Below, in pieces: positions 57,228 through 62,945 of a DNA stretch of 62,945 nucleotides. Position 1 is the first letter of the stretch; each line of letters begins with the position of its first letter. This DNA is from an uncultured Collinsella sp. GTDB lineage: Bacteria > Actinomycetota > Coriobacteriia > Coriobacteriales > Coriobacteriaceae. Location: NCBI GenBank assembly GCA_900543025.1, contig UQPP01000006.1, forward strand, positions 1 through 62,945, written 5' to 3'. The translations under genes were made by a program, and so were the position numbers. The notes under the pieces were generated by a model, which saw only the letters and a program-made list of their open reading frames with translations, had not been told where the DNA came from and searched no databases.

Positions 57228-59432
57228 CTAGCCGACCGTATCGTCAGGCGTGGGCGAGGGGTCGGGAGTGGGTGTAGGCGTAGGCGTAGGCGTAGGCGTG
57301 CCGCCATCGCCGCCGGTCGAACCACCAGTGGAGCCGCCCGTCGAGCCACCGGTCGTACCGGTGCCGCCGGTGGTATCGCCGCCCGTGGTCTCGGTGGTCG
57401 TGGTCGTCGTGATAGTCGTTGTGGTGGTTTCCTCTTTGTCCTCGTTCTCGTCCTTGTCGTCGTTCTCCGTCTTCTTGGTGTTGTTGGTGCCGTAGAACTT
57501 CCAGACGCTGTTGTTCTTGTAGGTGGGCGCCGTTCCGGTCGCAAACTCCTCGCGCTCGGTACCGGTCAGAACGGTGTTCATAAACCGCTTAAAGACAGGC
57601 AGGTTGGTGCTGTCGCCCAGCAGGTCCGTGCCGTATTTTTGGATGGGGATCTCACCTGCGGAATAACCGGTCCACAGGGCGCACGCCAGCTGCGGGGTAT
57701 AGCCGCAGAACCACAGGTTGGTGGTGTTGTCGGTGGTGCCCGTTTTGCCGGCATAGGGCTGGTTGACGCTCAGGGCGCCAGCAGCACCCGTACCGCCGCC
57801 CTGCATGACGCCGGACAGAACATCGGTGACCGCGGCGGCCTCGCCCTCGGTAAGCACCTGTGAGGGATTGTCGGTGTGCTGGTACAGCACCGAACCGGTA
57901 CGAGAGTCAATCTCGGTGATGGCGATCGGCTGGCGATAGTAGCCGCCGTTGGCAAACGTCGCGTAGGCGGCGGCCATCTCGAGCGGCGAGATCGAGCCGG
58001 TGCCGAGCGTCATGACGGGAACGTCCTCGATGTTGTCCTTGGCGGGATCGATGCCGAGCTTTTTGACGAGCGAGATGATCTTGCTGTTGCCGACGGCTTC
58101 TGCCACCTGGATGTAGCCGGTGTTGGAGGAGTATGCCGTTGCCTGCTTAAGCGTGATGTTGCCATAGCTATGGTTGGCGTAGTTTTGGACCTCGGTCGTG
58201 GTGCCCTTGGCCTTGAGCGGCGAGTTGCAGTTGAGGGTGACGTTGGGGTTCATGCCGTTTTGGATGGCAGTTGCCAGCGTAAAGGCCTTAAAGGTAGAGC
58301 CGACGGGACGCTTGGCCGTGGCATGGTTTACGTGGTTCTCGTCGGCGTTGTAGTCGTAGCCGCCCACCATGCACTTGATGTAGCCGGTCTTGGGATCGAC
58401 GACGACCATGCCCATGTCCAGGCCGTCGAGCGAGAGCGTGTCGAGCTGCTCGCGAACGGCATTCTCTGCCACCTGCTGCATCGTGGGGTCGATGGTGGTC
58501 TTGACGGTCAGGCCGCCCTTAAAGAGCACGTCGGTCGAGAACTCCTGCTCCAGCAGCTGCTTAACATAGGCGACAAAGTAGGGCTGCGAGTATACGTCGA
58601 CGCCGCTGCCCGAGATTTCGGTCACGTTGAGGGTGATGGGCTCGGCCTGTGCGGCATCGTGCTCCTCCTGCGTAATGTGGCCCAGACGCAACATGTTGTC
58701 GAGGACCTTGTTGCGACGGGACAGCGCCAGGTCGGGGTTGACCGTGGGGTCGTACTGCGAGGGCGAGTTGGGAAGGCCGATGAGCAGCGCGGCCTCGCTC
58801 AGGGTGAGGTCGGCGGCGCTCTTGGACAGATAGGTCTCGGCTGCGGCCTCGATGCCGTAGGCGCCGTGGCCGTAATAGATGGTGTTGAGGTACATCATGA
58901 GGATCTCGTCTTTGGAGTACATGTCCTCCATCTTGACGGCGATGTAGGCCTCGCGCACCTTACGCTCGATGGTCGAGTCGAACTGCTCCTCCTGCAGGAT
59001 GGTGTTGCGCACCAGCTGCTGGGTGATAGTCGAGGCGCCTTCGTGCCCGCCGCCGAGGGTTGCCACCGCAGCACGCGCGATACCCCACAGGTCGATACCG
59101 CCGTGCTCGTAGAAGCGCTCGTCCTCGACGTCAACGGTGCCCTGCAGCACGTAGGGGGAGACCTCGTCCTTGGTGATGGACTTGCGGTTTTGCGTGTAGA
59201 AGCTCGCGATCTTGTTGCCGTTGCAGTCGACGATCTCGGTGGGCTCGCTCACCAGATACGCGTTGGCGTCGGTGTAGTCGGGCAGATCGGACAGCCAGCG
59301 GTTGACGTTGCCGACCATGCCGATGCCAAACGCCACGCCCGCAATAAGCAGAAAGCCCAAAAACGAGAGCAGGATTATGGGCAGGGCATGCGTCTTTGAA
59401 CGGCTGCGTCCCTGTCGTTGGCGAGGACCCAT
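57228..59432 (-). CDS. Class A penicillin-binding protein (glycosyltransferase/transpeptidase)
   Basis: A 734-aa peptidoglycan synthase anchored by one N-terminal membrane span (LPIILLSFLGFLLIAGVAF). The GT51 domain has VEDERFYEHGGID, GASTITQQLVRN and ILMMYLNTIYYGHGAYGIE. The transpeptidase has the serine motif GSTFKAF, the SSN motif and the KTGTTDN box. The last 80 residues are low complexity: acidic, then Thr runs, Gly/Ser/Thr repeats and a PT repeat, probably wall-spanning. ATG at 59432 follows GGAGG; the frame to 59555 is rejected. Confidence 0.93.
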   Translation of the reverse strand: MGPRQRQGRSRSKTHALPIILLSFLGFLLIAGVAFGIGMVGNVNRWLSDLPDYTDANAYLVSEPTEIVDCNGNKIASFYTQNRKSITKDEVSPYVLQGTVDVEDERFYEHGGIDLWGIARAAVATLGGGHEGASTITQQLVRNTILQEEQFDSTIERKVREAYIAVKMEDMYSKDEILMMYLNTIYYGHGAYGIEAAAETYLSKSAADLTLSEAALLIGLPNSPSQYDPTVNPDLALSRRNKVLDNMLRLGHITQEEHDAAQAEPITLNVTEISGSGVDVYSQPYFVAYVKQLLEQEFSTDVLFKGGLTVKTTIDPTMQQVAENAVREQLDTLSLDGLDMGMVVVDPKTGYIKCMVGGYDYNADENHVNHATAKRPVGSTFKAFTLATAIQNGMNPNVTLNCNSPLKAKGTTTEVQNYANHSYGNITLKQATAYSSNTGYIQVAEAVGNSKIISLVKKLGIDPAKDNIEDVPVMTLGTGSISPLEMAAAYATFANGGYYRQPIAITEIDSRTGSVLYQHTDNPSQVLTEGEAAAVTDVLSGVMQGGGTGAAGALSVNQPYAGKTGTTDNTTNLWFCGYTPQLACALWTGYSAGEIPIQKYGTDLLGDSTNLPVFKRFMNTVLTGTEREEFATGTAPTYKNNSVWKFYGTNNTKKTENDDKDENEDKEETTTTTITTTTTTETTGGDTTGGTGTTGGSTGGSTGGSTGGDGGTPTPTPTPTPTPDPSPTPDDTVG

Positions 59433-59594
59433 ATATTGACCTCCAGGTATGTCGTGCCGGACGGTGGATGTGCCGTCGAGGCAGGATGGACATAAGTTAT
59501 TACACGATAAACCAAACGGGGCGCGCGAGGCCTCGTGTATGCTGGAAGACGGCATTTTTCAGAGTGAATGCATACCTTGGTAAGGAGTTTGCCG

Positions 59595-61553
59595 ATGGCG
59601 ATTCGGGCGATGGGGCCGAGCGGACAATACGAGACTGGATTGGATGCTGCCGGTGCGGCGCTGCCCGAGCTGCTGGCGCCGGCGGGCGGGCTCGACCAGA
59701 TGCTTGCGGCCATCGCCGCGGGTGCCGATGCCATCTATGCGGGGTTGGGCGGCTTTAACGCCCGCGTGAGCGCGCATGGCTTTACGGATGACGAGTTTGC
59801 GCGCGGTTGTGCCGTGGCGCATGCCCATGGCGTGCGCGTGTACGTGACGCTCAACGTGTTCGTGTTTGACGATGAGCTGTCCGATGCGGTGGCGCTGGGA
59901 GCTCATGCACTGGAGCTGGGCGCCGATGCTCTGATTGTGGCCGATGCCGGGTTGGCCTGCGCGCTGAGCGCGGCGATTCCAGGGGTCGAGATTCACCTGT
60001 CTACGCAGGCGGGCGTTCATAGCGAAGGCGCCGTGCGGCTTGCCGCCGATGAGCTGGGGGTCGAGCGTGTGACGACGGCGCGCGAGCTGACGGTCGACGA
60101 GATTGCGGCGCTATGTGCCACGGGCGTGCCCATCGAGGTATTCTGCCACGGTGCGATTTGCATCGGCTATTCGGGGGCGTGCGAGTTCTCGGCCCTGCGG
60201 CGTGGGCGCTCGGCGATGCGCGGCGACTGCACGCAGCCGTGCCGTCTGGCGTACGACCTGGTGGACGAGGCGGGGCAGAGCGTTGTCGCCGTCGAAGGGG
60301 ATCGCCTGTTGTGCCCGCGCGACTATCTGGGTATTGCGCATCTGCCCGAGCTTGTAGATGCCGGCGTGGCGTCGCTCAAGATCGAGGGGCGCATGAAGAA
60401 CCCCGATTACGTATTCAACGTGGTGCGGGTGTGGCGCCGGGCACTCGATATGCTGTGCGACGGCGCGTGGGATCCCGGTGCCGTGGAAGAGCTTGAGCGC
60501 GAGCTGGGAAGGTCGTTTAACCGTGGGTTTACCGATGCGTACCTGCGAGGGCGTTCGGGTGCCGAGCTGATGAGCTTTGAGCGCGCAATTAATCAGGGCG
60601 TGCGCGTGGGGCGTTTGGTCGCTGTGGGCCACGAAGAGGTGACCGTTGAGCTCGACGCCGCCGTGGCGGCGGGTGACACGCTCGAGATCCGGTTTTATCC
60701 GGGTGTCGACGCGCGTCCCGATGTGCCCAAGCGCTGGCCGCAGGTGCCCTGCCCGGTGGATGCCGCAGCGGGGAAGCGCGTCGTCGTGCATTGCAAGCGT
60801 AAGGTGGACACGGGCTGCGAGGTATACCTGATTCGCAGCGCCGGCGTGTTGGATCAGACGGCGGCGGTGTTGGAGCGCATGCGGGCCGAGGCGGATGCGA
60901 TTGCGCCCGTTGCACGTGCCGTTGAGGTACTGCCCTTTGAGGACGTTGTGGTGGATGGCGGTGCGTCGACGGAGTTGGTGGAGTGCGCGGTTCCCACTCG
61001 CATGGTTTTTGCTTGGCAGCTGATGGATGCCGACCCGCGCGGAGAACTCGATTTGTCCGACGCCGTTGTGGTGCTTGACGAGGTGTGCCGCGCGAGTGAC
61101 GCTGACTGGACCCGCTCACTGATGCAGCGTGCCGGGCGCGTCGTCTGCCGCAACCTGGGACAGGTGGTGATCGCTCGCGAGCTGGGCGTGACGTTTGACG
61201 TGGCGGCGCCGGTGTTCTGCGCGAATCGGGCCACGCTTACCTGGCTGCGCGGACTCGGTGCGGGGCGGGTGTACTTGCCGGCCGAGTTGCTCGGCAATGA
61301 TGCGGAGCGTATTGCCGAACTGGCTGCTGAACCCGGCGTCTTGGGTCCGGTCGACGCCGACCGTCCCGAGCTTATGGTGTGCGAGCACTGCCTGCTGACC
61401 GCCGAGGGCGTCTGCGCCACCGATGCGACGGGACAGGTCCGTTGCCGCGACTGCTTGCGTCGTCGGCAGGCACGCTATCTGGTCGAGCGTGACGGTACAC
61501 GTCTGCCAGTTGCCATTGACGCATGCGGCAGGACGAGGATTTTCCTGTCGTAG
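59595..61553 (+). CDS. U32 peptidase-family protein, short form
   Basis: A 652-aa paralogue of the protein at 9009. It shares ELLAPAGGLDQMLAAIAAGA, EVFCHGAICIGYSGACEF, RGDCTQPCRLAYDL and SLKIEGRMKNPDYVFN. A C-terminal cysteine set CEHCLLTAEGVC and RCRDCLRRRQ may bind Fe-S or zinc. ATG at 59595 follows AAGGAG, preferred over 59568. It is divergent from the penicillin-binding protein gene. RNA hydroxylation is the likeliest role, by relation to characterised U32 proteins. Confidence 0.82.
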   Translation: MAIRAMGPSGQYETGLDAAGAALPELLAPAGGLDQMLAAIAAGADAIYAGLGGFNARVSAHGFTDDEFARGCAVAHAHGVRVYVTLNVFVFDDELSDAVALGAHALELGADALIVADAGLACALSAAIPGVEIHLSTQAGVHSEGAVRLAADELGVERVTTARELTVDEIAALCATGVPIEVFCHGAICIGYSGACEFSALRRGRSAMRGDCTQPCRLAYDLVDEAGQSVVAVEGDRLLCPRDYLGIAHLPELVDAGVASLKIEGRMKNPDYVFNVVRVWRRALDMLCDGAWDPGAVEELERELGRSFNRGFTDAYLRGRSGAELMSFERAINQGVRVGRLVAVGHEEVTVELDAAVAAGDTLEIRFYPGVDARPDVPKRWPQVPCPVDAAAGKRVVVHCKRKVDTGCEVYLIRSAGVLDQTAAVLERMRAEADAIAPVARAVEVLPFEDVVVDGGASTELVECAVPTRMVFAWQLMDADPRGELDLSDAVVVLDEVCRASDADWTRSLMQRAGRVVCRNLGQVVIARELGVTFDVAAPVFCANRATLTWLRGLGAGRVYLPAELLGNDAERIAELAAEPGVLGPVDADRPELMVCEHCLLTAEGVCATDATGQVRCRDCLRRRQARYLVERDGTRLPVAIDACGRTRIFLS

Positions 61554-61649
61554 GTGCCGCGTCGCGTCAGTTTGTTATCATAAGAGAGTTTATGGACTTC
61601 CAGCACCGCCGTTTTCGGCGAGGGTGCTATAGCAAAAGGAGGATACCCA

Positions 61650-62861
61650 ATGCTGTCTGTTGACGAGCAAATGCGTATCATCACCTCGGGCGCCGCGCAG
61701 ATCGTTCCCGAGGCCGACCTTCGCAAGAAGCTTGAGAAGGGCGAGCCCCTCAACATCAAGCTCGGCGTCGACCCCACCAGCCCCGACCTGCACCTGGGCC
61801 ATGCCGTGCCGCTGCGCAAGATGCGTCAGTTCCAGGACCTGGGCCACAACGTCACCCTCATCATCGGCAACGGCACCGCGTTGATCGGCGACCCCTCGGG
61901 CAAGAACTCCACCCGTCCGCAGCTTTCGCAGGAGCAGATCGAGGCCAACGCCGAGACCTACGTGAGTCAGGCCATGAAGATCCTGGATCCCGAGAAGACC
62001 ACCATCGTGCACAACGGCGACTGGATTCTTTCGATGGATCTGGCCGGTCTGCTGCAGGTGTGCTCCAAGTTCACCGTCGCCCGCATCCTCGAGCGCGACG
62101 ACTTTACCAAGCGCTACCAGTCTCAGACGCCGATCGCCCTGCATGAGTTCCTGTATCCCGTGATGCAGGCTTTCGACTCCGTGCAGATCAAGGCCGACGT
62201 CGAGATGGGCGGCACCGATCAGCTCTTCAACCTGCTCGCCGGCCGTGAGCTCATGGAGAAGATGGGCATGGAGCCGCAGATCGCGCTCACCATGCCGCTG
62301 CTCGAGGGTACCGACGGCGTGCGCAAGATGTCCAAGTCATACGGCAACTACATCGGCCTGACCGACGCGCCCAAGGACATGTTCGGCAAGACCATGTCCA
62401 TCCCCGACGAGATGATCGGCAAGTACTATCGTCTGGCTAGCTCGCTCACCCCGGCCGAGGTCGACAAGATCGACGCCGCCCTGGCCGACGGCTCTGCCGA
62501 TCCCTATGAGCTCAAGCGCGCTCTGGGTCGCGACCTGTGCGACACCTACCACGGCGCCGGTGCCGGCGACGAGGCTCAGGCTGAGTTCGACCGCGTGTTC
62601 AAGGAGGGCCAGCTCGCCGACTTCCCCGAGAAGCACGTTGAGCTGACTGTTAACGACGAGGGCCAAATCTACCTCGCCGGCCTGCTCAAGGACTTGGGTC
62701 TTTCGGCGAGCGCCGGCCAGGCTCGTCGCGATATCGACGGCGGCGGCGTCAAAATCAACGGCAAGGCCGTGGCTCCCAAGAGCTATAACATCGATCCCAG
62801 CGCCCTCAAGCTGGGCGACACCCTTTCTGTGGGTAAGCGCAAGGGCTTCAAGCTTATTTAG
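61650..62861 (+). CDS. tyrS: Tyrosyl-tRNA synthetase
   Basis: TyrS (403 aa) charges tRNA-Tyr. The class I HIGH motif appears as HLGHAVPLRKM, and the KMSKS loop as RKMSKSYGNYIG. The C-terminal S4 domain includes LSASAGQARRDIDGGGVKIN. AAAGGAGG lies upstream of the ATG. The 96-bp leader is too short for a T-box of usual size, and none was seen. Confidence 0.96.
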   Translation: MLSVDEQMRIITSGAAQIVPEADLRKKLEKGEPLNIKLGVDPTSPDLHLGHAVPLRKMRQFQDLGHNVTLIIGNGTALIGDPSGKNSTRPQLSQEQIEANAETYVSQAMKILDPEKTTIVHNGDWILSMDLAGLLQVCSKFTVARILERDDFTKRYQSQTPIALHEFLYPVMQAFDSVQIKADVEMGGTDQLFNLLAGRELMEKMGMEPQIALTMPLLEGTDGVRKMSKSYGNYIGLTDAPKDMFGKTMSIPDEMIGKYYRLASSLTPAEVDKIDAALADGSADPYELKRALGRDLCDTYHGAGAGDEAQAEFDRVFKEGQLADFPEKHVELTVNDEGQIYLAGLLKDLGLSASAGQARRDIDGGGVKINGKAVAPKSYNIDPSALKLGDTLSVGKRKGFKLI

Positions 62862-62888
62862 TTACGCGGTTTTACCAAACCGCGTAAC
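62861..62888 (+). terminator. Palindrome at the end of tyrS
   Basis: GTTACGCGGTTT pairs perfectly with AAACCGCGTAAC over a 4-base loop, beginning at the last base of the stop codon. It lacks a T tract. Confidence 0.5.
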
Positions 62889-62945
62889 CGGTCGACGCTG
62901 CAAACCCGCCAGCGCGGCAATCTGCCTTTCAACTTCGGCGGCATG

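Noticed and set aside
57876..59399. A 507-codon plus-strand frame opposite the penicillin-binding protein gene
   Set aside because: The opposite strand has all glycosyltransferase and transpeptidase motifs; this frame has none.

Overview
The window reads as a piece of chromosome from a gut Coriobacteriia (Actinomycetota), most like Collinsella. The grounds are the moderately high G+C, frequent GTG and TTG starts, zinc-ribbon forms of L24, S14 and L36, and actinobacterial families such as the AbiEi-like protein, YheO-PAS regulators and a class E-like sortase tail. Genus assignment is inference from protein and gene-order resemblance, not from a search.

Ribosomal frame: 1-5866 holds the S10 operon and the start of spc (rplC, rplD, rplW, rplB, rpsS, rplV, rpsC, rplP, rpmC, rpsQ, rplN, rplX). 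The rest of spc and the alpha operon follow at 44498-54349 (rplE, rpsZ, rpsH, rplF, rplR, rpsE, rpmD, rplO, secY, adk, map, infA, rpmJ, rpsM, rpsK, rpsD, rpoA, rplQ). In most bacteria rplX and rplE are adjacent. Here they are 38.6 kb apart: a rho-independent terminator follows rplX, and rplE has its own long leader.

The island between them (5867-44497) has three layers. Its left part holds an oxidoreductase with a DeoR regulator, an RluA pseudouridine synthase with a U32-family protein, and RidA. Two blocks then carry an anaerobic purine/uric-acid degradation system. Block 1 is a YheO-PAS regulator divergent from an NCS2 permease, ssnA, ygfK, a ferredoxin-like protein and a fused selenium-dependent-type xanthine dehydrogenase. 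Block 2 is a second YheO-PAS regulator divergent from ygeX, ygeY and ygeW, followed by a MocA-type nucleotidyltransferase, a hydantoinase, yqeC, yqeB and xdhC. The logic is import of the purine, hydroxylation or reduction, ring opening, and removal of carbamoyl and ureido groups to give diaminopropionate, which becomes pyruvate and ammonia. YqeB, YqeC, XdhC and MocA mature the Mo/Se cofactor. RidA may clear 2-aminoacrylate.

Wedged between the two blocks (22.7-34.2 kb) is an accessory segment rich in repeats. It has two arrays of palindromes with a 61-62 bp period around an AbiEi-like gene, a 25-bp perfect palindrome before an AAA ATPase, five 23-bp tandem repeats before a DUF4143 ATPase, an exonuclease between direct repeats, and several surface or unknown proteins.

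The most notable regulatory signal is a candidate operator, AACAAW-N3-TTWKYW, found in both regulator-facing intergenic regions. One pair of sites is centred exactly 51 bp apart. To the right of rplQ lie truA, a glycosyltransferase-like gene, argR, a class A penicillin-binding protein, a second U32-family protein and tyrS. I saw no tRNA, rRNA, CRISPR array, integrase or insertion sequence.
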